From contig JAJUGG010000007.1 in assembly GCA_029268285.1 (NCBI GenBank), positions 1-32,120 on the forward strand: a stretch of DNA of 32,120 bases. The letters run 5' to 3'. This document shows positions 1 to 8,194 of this stretch, piece after piece; within the stretch, counting starts at the first letter, position 1, and every line of letters begins with the position of its first letter. The position numbers and the translations under genes are program-made. The notes below the pieces were generated by a model. The model was not told the DNA's origin, ran no database searches, and was given only the letters and a program-made list of their open reading frames with translations. The stretch comes from Ectothiorhodospiraceae bacterium. Lineage in GTDB: Bacteria; Pseudomonadota; Gammaproteobacteria; Nitrococcales; AK92.

Positions 1-1
1 G

Positions 2-241
2 CTGCAACTGACCGCGTTCGAGTACCGTCTGTTGGCCTACCTGGTCCATCACCCGGGCGAAGTCATTTCCAAGAGCGCGCTTGCCGAACATCTCTACCAG
101 GAGGAGATCGAGCGCGACAGCAACGTGCTGGAAGTGCTGGTCGGGCGCCTGCGCCGCAAGCTCGACCCAGATGGCACGCTGCAACCGATCGAGACGCTGC
201 GCGGCCGCGGCTATCGCTTTGCCTTGTCGCCGGCGTCATGA
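2..241 (+). CDS. OmpR/PhoP-family response regulator, C-terminal DNA-binding domain (5' truncated by window)
   Basis: Only the last 79 codons are inside the window; the frame is open from base 2, so the receiver domain lies upstream. The visible part is a winged-helix OmpR/PhoB-type DNA-binding domain: [12 protein letters not shown], then [16 protein letters not shown], the recognition-helix region [15 protein letters not shown] and the closing wing TLRGRGYRF. Its stop codon overlaps the start of the next gene (ATGA), so it is translationally coupled to a PhoQ-like sensor kinase that is very probably its partner. The family binds direct repeats in promoters when its receiver is phosphorylated. 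PhoP-like identity is inferred mainly from the kinase; the exact regulon cannot be read from this fragment. Confidence 0.93.
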   Translation: MQLTAFEYRLLAYLVHHPGEVISKSALAEHLYQEEIERDSNVLEVLVGRLRRKLDPDGTLQPIETLRGRGYRFALSPAS

Positions 242-1554
242 AAAGCTCCCTCACCCGCCGTCTGCTCGGCGTCAGCGGCCTGTTGCTGCTCGCTTTCATC
301 GGCGGCACCGGCATGGTGCTTGAGCGTGCCTTCGTGAACAGCCTGGATGCGGCGCAGCGCGATCGCTTGCTGGGCATGGTCTACACCGTGCTTGCGGCCG
401 CGCGCATGGAAGCGGCCGGGCTGTCGATACCCGCGCAGCTACCGGAGTCGCGCTTGGCCACGCCCGGCTCGGGGCTGTACGTCTTCGTGCGCGGGCAACA
501 AGGCAGTTGGGCCTCGCCCTCTTTGACCGGTATCGATTTCTCGCCGCAGCAGAACCTCCCTCCTGGCGAGCATTTCTTCCGCCACATCTCGATTGGCGGC
601 GACGAGGCCGCGCTGCTTGCCTATGGCCTGGCTTGGGAGCAGGCAGACATGGAACGGCGCTTTACCGTTTATGTCGCCGAGGAAATGAGCGCTTACCAAG
701 CGCAGCTTTGGAGCTTTCGCCGCACGCTGTGGGGCTGGCTCGGCGTGCTGGCGGTCGGGTTGGTGTTGTTGCAGCTTAGTGTCCTGCGCTGGAGTCTCGC
801 ACCCCTGCGCCGCGTTGCCGTCGATTTAAAGCACATCCGCGCCGGCAAGGCGGAGCGCTTATCGGGCCGCTATCCGATCGAGATCACCCCCCTTGCGGAC
901 AGCCTCAATGCCCTGGTCGACAGCGAGCGGCAGCGCGTCCAACGCTACCGCGACACGCTCGGCAACCTCGCCCACAGCCTTAAAACACCGCTGGCCGTGC
1001 TGCGCGGCAATCCGGCCTTGGCAGCGGACCAGGAGGCGCAGGAACAACTGTCGAGAATCGACGCCGCGGTCGATTACCAACTGCGTCGAGCTGCCGCCTC
1101 CAGCACGGCGGTATTGGCGCCGCCGCTGCCGGTGGCGCCGGCTGCCGAGCGGATCCTAGCCAGCTTGAGCAAGGTCTACGCGGCCAAGAACCTGACACTG
1201 GAACGCGCGCTCGAGGCCGACGCGAGCTTTCACGGCAGCGAGGGGGATCTGCTGGAACTGCTCGGTAATCTTCTCGACAATGCCTGCAAATGGGCCAAAG
1301 GCCGAGTCCGCGTATCAGCAACACAACGCGATGGCCTCGTGCTCACCGTGGAGGACGATGGACCGGGCATCGCCGCCGAGCTCTCGGAAGCGGTTCAGCA
1401 GCGCGGCCGCCGTGCCGACGAGCGCGTCGCCGGCCAGGGCATCGGCCTGGCCGTGGTGCGCGAAATCGTTGATGTGCGCCGCGGCTGGCTGCTCATTGAC
1501 CGCAGCGAAAAGCTGGGCGGCGCGCGCGTCACGATACATCTGCCCGCGATGTAA
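238..1554 (+). CDS. PhoQ-like sensor histidine kinase
   Basis: A 438-residue inner-membrane kinase. A first membrane helix (about 8-30) and a second (about 164-183) enclose a periplasmic sensor domain of about 130 residues; a HAMP linker (184-237) follows. The H-box has His246 in [13 protein letters not shown], which closely resembles the PhoQ H-box. The ATPase domain has the N-box [11 protein letters not shown] (Asn348), the G1 box DDGPGI (373-378) and the G2 box GQGIGLAVV (399-407), so all catalytic elements are intact. It overlaps the upstream response regulator by four bases. The sensor region does not show the acidic patch I would expect of enteric PhoQ, so the Mg2+/peptide-sensing role should not be assumed. 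Confidence 0.93.
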   Translation: MKSSLTRRLLGVSGLLLLAFIGGTGMVLERAFVNSLDAAQRDRLLGMVYTVLAAARMEAAGLSIPAQLPESRLATPGSGLYVFVRGQQGSWASPSLTGIDFSPQQNLPPGEHFFRHISIGGDEAALLAYGLAWEQADMERRFTVYVAEEMSAYQAQLWSFRRTLWGWLGVLAVGLVLLQLSVLRWSLAPLRRVAVDLKHIRAGKAERLSGRYPIEITPLADSLNALVDSERQRVQRYRDTLGNLAHSLKTPLAVLRGNPALAADQEAQEQLSRIDAAVDYQLRRAAASSTAVLAPPLPVAPAAERILASLSKVYAAKNLTLERALEADASFHGSEGDLLELLGNLLDNACKWAKGRVRVSATQRDGLVLTVEDDGPGIAAELSEAVQQRGRRADERVAGQGIGLAVVREIVDVRRGWLLIDRSEKLGGARVTIHLPAM

Positions 1555-1595
1555 GGCCGCACCGTCGGCTTGTTCGCAGCCGGTTTGAGAACCAG

Positions 1596-1638
1596 GATAA
1601 TGCAGGGCTCAGCCAGTCTTGGCATAATATGCATTATC
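1596..1638. repeat. Short inverted repeat upstream of sufT
   Basis: GATAATGC (1596-1603) and GCATTATC (1631-1638) are perfect 8-base inverted arms separated by 27 bases. They bracket the likely promoter of the sufT-like gene, so a dimeric regulator could bind here. No known operator consensus was recognised; this may be chance in an AT-richer patch. Confidence 0.3.
1620..1628 (+). promoter_or_regulatory. Candidate extended -10 promoter of sufT
   Basis: TGGCATAAT reads as an extended -10 element (TG, one base, CATAAT) with no convincing -35 hexamer. It would place the transcription start about 30 bases before the sufT start codon. The same nine bases occur upstream of metG in this window. Confidence 0.4.
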
Positions 1639-1663
1639 TAAACATCTTTCACAGGATCCGATC

Positions 1664-2215
1664 ATGCGCATGCGCACGCAAGAACCCGTAACCCTGACCC
1701 GCGATTGCGAGGCCGTGCTCATCCCGGCCGGCGACATCGGCATCATCCCCGCGGGCACGCTGGTTACCATTACCCAGGACCTTGGCGGCAGCTTCACCGT
1801 CTACGCCGGCGGTAATCTGTTCCGCATCGCCGGCGAGGATGCCGATGCACTCGGCCGCGAGCCGCAGCGCGCGCCCGACTTGCCCGAGGACGCGACCGAC
1901 GCGGACGTGGAAAAGCTCGTCTGGGATCAGCTGCGGACCTGCTACGACCCGGAGATTCCCATCGATATCGTCGAGCTGGGGCTGGTGTACGAGTGCTCCA
2001 TCCACCACCTCGATAATGACGAGCGCCGGGTCGACATTAAAATGACCCTCACCGCACCCGGCTGCGGCATGGGCGACATCATCGCCGATGATGTCCGCAG
2101 CAAGGTCCTGCTGGTGCCCACCGTCAGCGAAGCTAACGTGGAAGTCGTATTCGACCCGCCCTGGAGCCCCGAGCACATGTCCGAAGCAGCGAAGCTGCAG
2201 ACGGGAATGCTTTGA
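1664..2215 (+). CDS. sufT: SufT-type Fe-S cluster assembly protein (MIP18/DUF59 family)
   Basis: 183 residues. The C-terminal two thirds are a MIP18/DUF59 domain: the DPEIP motif (95-99) preceded by Cys93, GLVY (106-109) and the signature TAPGCGM (130-136) with Cys134. The N-terminal extension of about 75 residues, rich in PAG and GG turns, matches the longer SufT type rather than a bare DUF59 protein. The family helps mature Fe-S proteins in the cytoplasm, particularly when Fe-S demand is high. Here it stands alone, with no suf or isc genes beside it, and has its own likely promoter. The start at 1664 has an AGGA ribosome site 7-8 bases upstream; an in-frame ATG two codons later is possible. 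Confidence 0.88.
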   Translation: MRMRTQEPVTLTRDCEAVLIPAGDIGIIPAGTLVTITQDLGGSFTVYAGGNLFRIAGEDADALGREPQRAPDLPEDATDADVEKLVWDQLRTCYDPEIPIDIVELGLVYECSIHHLDNDERRVDIKMTLTAPGCGMGDIIADDVRSKVLLVPTVSEANVEVVFDPPWSPEHMSEAAKLQTGML

Positions 2216-2248
2216 ATCCCAAGCGTTGAGCCTAAAATCGCAAGAGCT

Positions 2249-2279
2249 GTAGGTCGCCCGAGCCGAAGCTGCCTCAGGC
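2249..2279 (+). repeat. REP-like element with GTAG head
   Basis: GTAG (2249-2252) is followed by an imperfect hairpin, GCCCGAG (2256-2262) against CTCAGGC (2273-2279), with one mismatch. The layout, a GTAG tetranucleotide then a short palindrome, is that of GTAG-type REP sequences, like the clearer copies near 5843 and 22816. Confidence 0.45.
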
Positions 2280-2297
2280 GGCCCCGCAACAGCGAAA

Positions 2298-2340
2298 TGT
2301 TGGTCGAACAGCCTCCCCTACGGCTTCCGTTCGACCAACA
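2298..2340. repeat. Perfect 12-bp inverted repeat before gshA
   Basis: Arms 2298-2309 and 2329-2340 are exact reverse complements (12 bp). The 19-base loop carries a further AGCC/GGCT pair. It lies between the sufT stop and the gshA start and could act as a terminator for sufT or as a structured gshA leader; there is no T-tract on the plus strand. Its right arm begins GTTCGAC, as does the left arm of the repeat after gshA. Confidence 0.7.
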
Positions 2341-2405
2341 CAAGCTTGACGCAGCGCGGCGCGCATGCGAAATGTAGCGCGCTCGACAGACAGGGGATCC
2401 GCAAT

Positions 2406-3977
2406 TTGTATTCCTCAACCCGGGAACGGCTCGAACGCCTGATCGAACAGGCCGGCCACAGCGCCATCAACAGCGGGCTCAAAGGCCTCGAAAAGGAAAG
2501 CCTCCGCGTCACCCAGGACGGGCGAATCGCACAAACGGAACACCCTCGCGCGCTAGGCTCGGCACTGACTCATCCGAGTATTACCACCGACTACTCGGAA
2601 GCGCTGCTGGAGTTCATCACGCCGCCGATGCCGTCGGCGACGCAGACGCTGGCGGCCTTGGAAGACATTCACCGCTTCGTGTACTCGGTGCTCGAAGACG
2701 AATTGCTGTGGGCCACCAGCATGCCCTGCGTGGTCGGTGGCGATAAATCGATTCCGATCGCCCGTTACGGCAGCTCCAACGTCGGCTTCATGAAGCACGT
2801 CTACCGCCGCGGCCTGGACTATCGCTACGGACGCAGCATGCAGGCGATCTCGGGCGTGCACTTCAACTACTCGCTGCCTGAAGCGTTCTGGGAAGCCTGG
2901 CGTACCGTGGAGGGCGACCCGCGCCCGCTACAGACGATCAAGTCGGACGGCTACTTCCGCATGATCCGCAACTTCCAGCGCTTCGGCTGGTTGATTCCGT
3001 ATCTGTTCGGAGCCTCGCCGGCGGTCTGTAAATCTTTCTTCCTCAGCCCGCGCGACGATTTCGACAGCTTCGACGACTACACCTACTACCTGCCCTATGC
3101 CACGTCGCTGCGGATGAGCGATATCGGCTACAAGAACCGTGCGCAGGCCGATCTCAAAGTGTCGTACGACAGCCTAGAAAGCTATCTGGACAGCTTGACG
3201 CACGCGATCGAAACTCCCGACCCGGAGTACCTGGAGATCGGCGTGAAAGTGGACGGCGAGTACCGCCAACTCAACGCCAACATCCTGCAGATCGAGAACG
3301 AATACTACAGCTTCGTGCGGCCCAAGAACGTTACGCAAAGCGGCGAGAAGCCCTCGATCGGCTTGCGTCGGCGCGGCGTGCACTATGTCGAGATCCGCGC
3401 GCTGGACGTTAACGCTTTCGATCCCGTCGGCGTCGCTGCTACCCAGCTTTACTTCATCGAGGCCTTGCTGATCTTCTGCATACTCCACGACAGCCCCGTC
3501 ATCGGCGCGCGTGAGCAACGGGAGATCGACCAAAACCAAGCCTTGGTCGCTCGCGAGGGGCGGCGCCCCGGCTTGACACTGATGCGGGACGGTCATGCTA
3601 TGCCGCTGCCGGAGTGGGGATTGGCGATCGGCGAAGCACTACTGCCCATTTGTCAGGTCCTGGATCAGGACGCGGAGGGTGCGCCCTACACGGAGGCCGT
3701 GCGCGCGCAACTCCTCGCCCTGCAGCACCCCGAGCAGACGCCTTCGGCGCGCGCTCTGACCGAAATGCGTAAGCACAGCGAGACCTTCGTGCAGTTCGCC
3801 ATGCGGCTCTCCCGCCAGCATGCGGCCTATTTCCACGGCCGCCCGCTACCCGAGGCTCAACAGCGGGAGATGGAACGCATCGCCGCCGAATCGCTGGCTG
3901 AGCAAGCGGCTCTTGAGACACAAGACGAATTGAGCTTCGATCAGTATCTGGAGCGTTATTTCGCCCAGCGCGCCTAG
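2406..3977 (+). CDS. gshA: Glutamate-cysteine ligase (E. coli type)
   Basis: Catalyses the first, ATP-dependent step of glutathione synthesis, joining glutamate and cysteine. Conserved blocks of the gammaproteobacterial GshA family run the full length: GLEKESLRV near the N-terminus, ITTDYSEALLEFITPP, then SMPCVVGG, ISGVHFNYSLPEAFW, GWLIPYLFGASPAVC, YLPYATSLRMSD, LQIENEYYSFVRPK and RALDVNAFDPVGV. The frame is open from 2346, but I choose the TTG at 2406, which gives 523 residues (E. coli GshA has 518) and has an AGGGG ribosome site about 10 bases upstream. No gshB lies nearby, so the second enzyme must be encoded elsewhere. Cytoplasmic. Confidence 0.95.
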   Translation: MYSSTRERLERLIEQAGHSAINSGLKGLEKESLRVTQDGRIAQTEHPRALGSALTHPSITTDYSEALLEFITPPMPSATQTLAALEDIHRFVYSVLEDELLWATSMPCVVGGDKSIPIARYGSSNVGFMKHVYRRGLDYRYGRSMQAISGVHFNYSLPEAFWEAWRTVEGDPRPLQTIKSDGYFRMIRNFQRFGWLIPYLFGASPAVCKSFFLSPRDDFDSFDDYTYYLPYATSLRMSDIGYKNRAQADLKVSYDSLESYLDSLTHAIETPDPEYLEIGVKVDGEYRQLNANILQIENEYYSFVRPKNVTQSGEKPSIGLRRRGVHYVEIRALDVNAFDPVGVAATQLYFIEALLIFCILHDSPVIGAREQREIDQNQALVAREGRRPGLTLMRDGHAMPLPEWGLAIGEALLPICQVLDQDAEGAPYTEAVRAQLLALQHPEQTPSARALTEMRKHSETFVQFAMRLSRQHAAYFHGRPLPEAQQREMERIAAESLAEQAALETQDELSFDQYLERYFAQRA

Positions 3978-4070
3978 TCTGGAAACCACCGCCTGAGCAG
4001 TGCGCCATAGTCGGGTTGCCTATGCTGTGATTGAACACGCAGACACCCGGGACCGGGAGAATGGCTAACA

Positions 4071-4107
4071 GTTCGACTGGCACGCCCACCGGCCGTGCCA
4101 GTCGAAC
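4071..4107. terminator. Perfect 14-bp inverted repeat after gshA
   Basis: Arms 4071-4084 and 4094-4107 are exact reverse complements with a 9-base loop (CCCACCGGC). It lies 94 bases after the gshA stop and could end gshA transcription, but lacks a following T-tract, so a REP-like element or RNA-stability hairpin is equally possible. It shares the GTTCGAC arm core with the repeat upstream of gshA. Confidence 0.5.
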
Positions 4108-4227
4108 AATGCGCGCCCCCGAAAAGGCTTTAGCCGTCCTCGTGCCTGCGTCCTTCAATCGCAAGCGGGTTTGAACCCTGCACAGACTGCACGCATACTT
4201 GCCACTTTCGAATCCGCGGAACTCATC

Positions 4228-5205
4228 GTGCACAAGCAATTAGCTGCCGCTTTCTACCGTTTTGTCCCCCTGCCCGACTACCAGGCGCTACGCCGGCCGC
4301 TGCTGGAGCGGGCCGAGGCGCTGGGGCTCAAGGGCACGGTACTGCTGGCACCCGAGGGCATCAATGGGACTCTGTCGGGGCCGCAGGCAGGCTTGCAGGC
4401 TTGGTTCGACGCCTTGGCCGAAGACAAGCGCTTCGAGGCGCTGATGCCTCGCCTCTCGCCCGTGATCGGTCCCCCTTTCCTGCGTCTGAAGGTTAAGCTC
4501 AAGCGCGAGATTATTTCCTTCGGCACCGACGAGATCGACCCAATCCGCGCTACCGGCGTGCATGTCCCGCCCGAAGACTGGAATGCTCTGATCGAAGATC
4601 CGAAGACTCTGCTGCTCGACACCCGAAACCGCTACGAAGTTGCAACCGGCACCTTTCGCAACGCCGTGGATCCTGGCATCGACCGCTTTCGCGACCTCCC
4701 CTCCTACATGGATAAGGCACTGGATCCACAGCGCCACAAACGCGTCGCCATGTTCTGTACCGGGGGCATTCGTTGCGAGAAGGCTTCGGCTTGGCTGCTG
4801 ACACGCGGCTTTGAAGAGGTTTATCAATTACAGGGCGGCATCCTGAACTATCTCGAGAAAACGCCAGAGCAAGACAGCCTCTGGCAGGGCGAGTGCTTCG
4901 TGTTCGACGAACGCGTTACAGTGGGCCATGGTCTACAGCCGGGAAGCCACACCAGTTGTCGCGGCTGCCGCCGGCCGCTTTCGCCCGAAGATCGCCGCTC
5001 TCCGGACTACGAAGAAGGCGTGCATTGCCCCTATTGCAAGGGCGAGAATCCGGCCCGCGAAGCGCGCGCTCGCGCGCGGTGGCGGCAGGTACAGCTCGCC
5101 GAGCAGCGCGGCTTGGCGCATATCGGCGTCAGCACCGAAGCACAGAAGAGCGCCCGCTCGCTTGAGCGGACCACCGAGGACCAAGGTAATAGAGACCCCC
5201 GATGA
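4228..5205 (+). CDS. trhO: tRNA uridine(34) hydroxylase TrhO (rhodanese-domain, YceA family)
   Basis: TrhO uses O2 to make 5-hydroxyuridine at the wobble position of several tRNAs. The N-terminal acylphosphatase-like part holds APEGINGTLSG (41-51); the rhodanese domain (about 120-215) has the active-site loop FCTGGIRCEK with Cys177. After it comes GECFVFDERV (221-230) and a four-cysteine set C244/C247 and C267/C270 that may bind zinc. The frame extends upstream to a TTG at 4171, but the GTG at 4228 aligns better with family N-termini (AAAFYRFVPL) and has a GGA ribosome site 7 bases upstream; it gives 325 residues. The stop overlaps the proQ start (ATGA), linking two RNA-acting proteins in one transcript. 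Confidence 0.9.
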   Translation: MHKQLAAAFYRFVPLPDYQALRRPLLERAEALGLKGTVLLAPEGINGTLSGPQAGLQAWFDALAEDKRFEALMPRLSPVIGPPFLRLKVKLKREIISFGTDEIDPIRATGVHVPPEDWNALIEDPKTLLLDTRNRYEVATGTFRNAVDPGIDRFRDLPSYMDKALDPQRHKRVAMFCTGGIRCEKASAWLLTRGFEEVYQLQGGILNYLEKTPEQDSLWQGECFVFDERVTVGHGLQPGSHTSCRGCRRPLSPEDRRSPDYEEGVHCPYCKGENPAREARARARWRQVQLAEQRGLAHIGVSTEAQKSARSLERTTEDQGNRDPR

Positions 5206-5696
5206 CTGAGCAAGACGCAGAGCAGAAGAAAGCCCAGAAGATTGAGGAGAAGCGCCAGCGCGCCGAGCGTGCGCGTGAGTTGCTGGCGCGTCTCGCCGAG
5301 CGCTATCCGAACTGCTTTACCAGCGATCCGGCCCGCATCCGCCCGCTCGCCATCGGTATTCAGCAAGCCCTGCGTGCCGATCTCGCAAACGATCCGGAAC
5401 TGCAGGACACTCCGGGCTGGCTAGTCCGTCAGGCCCTGGCCCAGTACGTTCGCCGGCCGCGTTACCTGAAAGCCATCGTCGAAAAGCAGCGACGGGTCAA
5501 CCTCGACGGCAGCGATGCCGGCGAAGTTGACGATCAGCAACAGGCACATGCCGAGCAGCAGCTGGCGGAAATCGAAGCACGACGCGCGGCACGCAAGCCG
5601 CAGCGGCCGCGCCGCGCGCCGCGTAAGCGCGAGACCGACGAAGATCGTACTCGACGCAAGCTCGAGCAGCTGGCGGCCAAGTATTCGAAGAACTAG
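5202..5696 (+). CDS. proQ: ProQ/FinO-domain RNA chaperone
   Basis: 164 residues. Residues 20-105 form a ProQ/FinO RNA-binding domain: RARELLARLAERYPNCF, IRPLAIGIQQAL, GWLVRQALAQYVRRPRYLKA. A charged Glu/Gln-rich linker (107-128) and a strongly basic tail with RKPQRPRRAPRKR (131-143) follow. The family binds structured small RNAs and mRNA 3' ends. It lacks the C-terminal Tudor-like domain of E. coli ProQ (232 residues), so it is of the short, minimal type. Translational coupling to trhO by a 4-base overlap suggests co-expression. Confidence 0.9.
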   Translation: MTEQDAEQKKAQKIEEKRQRAERARELLARLAERYPNCFTSDPARIRPLAIGIQQALRADLANDPELQDTPGWLVRQALAQYVRRPRYLKAIVEKQRRVNLDGSDAGEVDDQQQAHAEQQLAEIEARRAARKPQRPRRAPRKRETDEDRTRRKLEQLAAKYSKN

Positions 5697-5842
5697 AGAG
5701 CCCGAGAGGGTTCATCCGTTCAGCGCTTGCGACATTGCGTCCCGCCGGGATGGAAAGGCGGGCGCGGTAGGCCATGAACGCTCGGCGGCTTGCACAGGCC
5801 GCTATGATTGGCGCTGGGCCGGCCCTTCAAGGCGGGTTCTTC

Positions 5843-5900
5843 GTAGGTCCGACTTCAGTCGGACGTTTTCTGCGAGGCGTCCGACTGAAATCGGACCTAC
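5843..5900. repeat. REPIN-like inverted pair of GTAG REP sequences
   Basis: Left arm 5843-5865 starts GTAG and contains the hairpin GTCCGAC-TTCA-GTCGGAC. Right arm 5878-5900 is its inverted copy, ending CTAC, with one difference in 23 bases. The spacer is 12 bases. Each arm can fold alone or both can pair into one long stem. This is the architecture of a REPIN (two inverted REPs), mobilised in trans by RAYT transposases. The placement between convergent genes is typical. Confidence 0.85.
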
Positions 5901-5915
5901 GTGGCGCTTTTCTCC

Positions 5916-5943
5916 CTACTTCTTGGGGCATGCCAAAAAGTAG
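5916..5943. repeat. Hairpin with CTACTTCTTGG / CCAAAAAGTAG arms
   Basis: Arms 5916-5926 and 5933-5943 pair over 11 bases with one mismatch and a 6-base loop. It directly follows the REP pair. It could end transcription of proQ or belong to the same repeat cluster. Confidence 0.6.
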
Positions 5944-6009
5944 GCCGCCCGCGGGGGAGCGGGGCCCCGCATCACCGCCCCGATCAGACGCCCCGCTGCC
6001 GCTGGGAGC

Positions 6010-6888
6010 CTACTCGCCGCCCTCCACCGTCATCCCTAGACGCGCCGGCAAACCGGCGGGGTCGATGATGGCGGCGGTAATGACTTCATACACCGACACC
6101 GGCCGCTCTGGCTCTAGTCGGATCACCACCGTGCCCGGCTCTTGTAGGTGCTGCCTTAGCACGGAGCCAAGCTGGCGCGCGAACGGCGTGTTCCAAGCAT
6201 CCACGCGCGCAGCGATTTCGGCATCCAGCAACGCGCGATAGCGCTCCTCGCCGATACCCGCTTCACGCGCGCCCTGTTCGATCAGGCGCGCGGCAAAACT
6301 GTAGTCGCGGAATACGGCCTGCGCTCGCGCAACGCGAAACTCCGGCAAGCGCGGCGCGTCGACCCGCGTCGCCTGCGCAAGGTCGAAATCGTGTAAATCC
6401 AACGCAACCCGCAGCGTGGCGATGCCCTCCAGTTCGCCGGAGAATTCATGCAGCTCAAGTATGCGGGTATCGGGGTCGTAGTCGTAGTCGATCACATAGC
6501 CGCCGCGCCAGGTGGTGTAACCCAGGCGCTCCAGCGTCTTCGCCTCGGCCTGCGGCAGAGCGCGTAGATTCTGTTCTACGCCCGAGACCTTGAGCCTCAT
6601 GTGATGAGGCGGTTGGCTGGACCTGTCGTAGTCCATCACATGGATCTCGTCGACGTGCAACGCCGGCTCGCCGTAGTGGCTCAACACCAGGTCGTGGATT
6701 CGTAAGCTGCGCCCGAACAAGCCCGTTTCCAGGTTCTCGTAGCGTGCCTCCACGCCCGCTGGGAGGCGCTCAAGCGCCGCGGCGACGCGCTGCTCGGCCT
6801 GATGCGTGAAAAAGACCTGAGCCCCTGCGAGCACTCCGCCCAGCAGCAGCAAAACCAGCAACAGCGCCCACCGTCGTTTGATTGTCAT
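6010..6888 (-). CDS. Membrane-anchored protein of unknown function (possibly YdgA/DUF945-like)
   Basis: 292 residues. The N-terminus has two basic residues then a strongly hydrophobic helix (about 7-25, WALLLVLLLLGG), an uncleaved anchor or signal sequence, so the rest should lie in the periplasm. The remainder is soluble and mixed, with the early block RYENLETGLFGRSLRIHDLVLS that resembles the start of DUF945/AsmA-like periplasmic proteins, where G.F.....I.D repeats mark beta strands. I do not recognise a catalytic motif. It faces a small exported protein across a 238-base divergent spacer, and converges on proQ. Function unknown; the family suggestion is weak. Confidence 0.7.
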   Translation of the reverse strand: MTIKRRWALLLVLLLLGGVLAGAQVFFTHQAEQRVAAALERLPAGVEARYENLETGLFGRSLRIHDLVLSHYGEPALHVDEIHVMDYDRSSQPPHHMRLKVSGVEQNLRALPQAEAKTLERLGYTTWRGGYVIDYDYDPDTRILELHEFSGELEGIATLRVALDLHDFDLAQATRVDAPRLPEFRVARAQAVFRDYSFAARLIEQGAREAGIGEERYRALLDAEIAARVDAWNTPFARQLGSVLRQHLQEPGTVVIRLEPERPVSVYEVITAAIIDPAGLPARLGMTVEGGE

Positions 6889-7126
6889 CGCAGCCTCAGC
6901 AAATTGTCACACCGCCCGTGAAAACTGTACCCACACGACGACGGTGTACCAAGCGATCGCGGCTTGCCTGAAAAGAAGGCAGCAAGCGAGGATAAACACT
7001 TATCGACAACACAGCCTATCCGAACACGCTGAATGAGCAGCGTTGTGGCTGCGCGGTGAGAGGGATGCGCGTCGCGCTACAGCCGCACAGAGCTCGCCGA
7101 GCAACTTACACGCACAAGGAAGGAAA

Positions 7127-7405
7127 ATGCGACACCTATTGCCGAAAATGTTTCTCACGCTCCTGGGCTTCAGCGTGCTCGCCGGCGTGGCGGCCAAAGA
7201 ACAAATCGACGGCGAACTGGAGACGCTGCAGCGGCAGTGGGCAGAAGCGCAACGCCATCCGCAGAGCGCGGAGCTACGGCTGCTTGCAGCGCACATCGAC
7301 CGTTTGGCTGAGGACTATCCCGAAAGCCGTGAAGCCGCCGCCCTGGAGCGCGAGGTCGATCACAGCCACGGAGCGGCGGCTGCTCGACCGGCTAAGCTGC
7401 CTTGA
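7127..7405 (+). CDS. Small exported protein, unknown function
   Basis: 92 residues beginning MRHLLPKMFLTLLGFSVLAGVAA, a signal peptide with likely cleavage around residue 23 (VAA/KE). The mature part of about 70 residues is predicted helical and charged (DGELETLQRQWAEAQRH, LRLLAAHIDRLAEDY), with a run of His/Ala near the end. An AAGGAAGG ribosome site directly precedes the ATG at 7127, which supports this start over frame starts further upstream. It ends 15 bases from the convergent FNR gene. I do not recognise a family; a small periplasmic coiled-coil protein is the most I can say. Confidence 0.65.
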   Translation: MRHLLPKMFLTLLGFSVLAGVAAKEQIDGELETLQRQWAEAQRHPQSAELRLLAAHIDRLAEDYPESREAAALEREVDHSHGAAAARPAKLP

Positions 7406-7420
7406 TGGCGATGGCCGGAT

Positions 7421-8194
7421 TCAGCGCGTGCTGCCAGAGTAGCTCTCGTCCTTGGCGGCAACCTGCCCAGAAATGCGACGCAGCTCGTCCACATCCTCGA
7501 TGACGACTTCCTTGCCTGAGCTCGAAATCAACCCCTGATCCTGGAATCGCCGGAACAGGCGGCTCATGGTCTCCGGCGCAAGGCCCAGGTAATTGCTGAG
7601 GTCGCTGCGCGACATCGGTAGGCGAAAGCGTTTTGCCGACAGCCCGCGCCGCGCATAGCGGTCCGAGTAGCTCAGCAAAGCGATAGCCAGCCGCTCCTCA
7701 GCAGTGCGCTTGGCGACTGCATGCAACATTTCCTGATCCTGGAAAATTTCCTTGCTCATGATCCGGAGCAACTGGCGCTGCAGCCCAGGGATGCGCGCTG
7801 CCAGCGTCTCCAGGTCCTCGAAAGGAATCTCGCAGACACTGGTGGTTTCCAGCGCGACCGCGCTACACGGGTGGGTACCGCGATTGATGGCATCGAAGCC
7901 TACCAGTTCGCCCGGCAGGTGAAAGCCGGTAATCTGCTCCACGCCGTCTACGGACACGGTGGAAGTCTTGAGCGCGCCGGCGCGCACGGCATAGATCGAT
8001 TTGAACGGATCGCCGGCGCGATAGAGATGATCACCTCGCGCCATCGGCCGCCGCCGCCGCACGATGTCGTCAACCTGCTCGACATCATCCGGGCTGAGAC
8101 TGACCGGCAGGCAGAGCTGCCCCAGGCTGCAGTCCCAACAGGCGTGGCGAATAGTGGAGATATCAACGACTTTGCGCTGCGGATCAGAGGCCAT
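7421..8194 (-). CDS. fnr: FNR/ANR-type oxygen-sensing transcription regulator
   Basis: 257-residue Crp/Fnr-family activator. Cys19, Cys22 and Cys28 (HACWDCSLGQLC) plus Cys110 (THPCSA) are the four ligands of the oxygen-labile [4Fe-4S] cluster of FNR. A cyclic-nucleotide-like beta-barrel (about 45-130), a long dimer helix (135-165) and a helix-turn-helix follow. The recognition helix LAPETMSRLFRRF carries Glu208, Ser211 and Arg212, the E..SR pattern that reads TTGAT-N4-ATCAA. It is expected to switch genes for anaerobic or microaerobic life. GGAG lies upstream of the start. No clear FNR box was seen in its own upstream region. Confidence 0.95.
   Translation of the reverse strand: MASDPQRKVVDISTIRHACWDCSLGQLCLPVSLSPDDVEQVDDIVRRRRPMARGDHLYRAGDPFKSIYAVRAGALKTSTVSVDGVEQITGFHLPGELVGFDAINRGTHPCSAVALETTSVCEIPFEDLETLAARIPGLQRQLLRIMSKEIFQDQEMLHAVAKRTAEERLAIALLSYSDRYARRGLSAKRFRLPMSRSDLSNYLGLAPETMSRLFRRFQDQGLISSSGKEVVIEDVDELRRISGQVAAKDESYSGSTR

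Larger units (their letters stand above)
5697..6009. other. Gene-free convergent spacer holding REP and palindromes
   Basis: This 313-base gap between the convergent proQ and the 6010-6888 gene has no credible gene. It holds a REP pair (5843-5900), a second hairpin (5916-5943) and a perfect 12-base GC palindrome (5959-5970). The open frame across it merely translates the repeats. Confidence 0.8.

Noticed and set aside
5774-6241. A 155-codon plus-strand frame after proQ
   Set aside because: It translates the REP pair and hairpins and runs into the antisense of the next gene; no real protein features.
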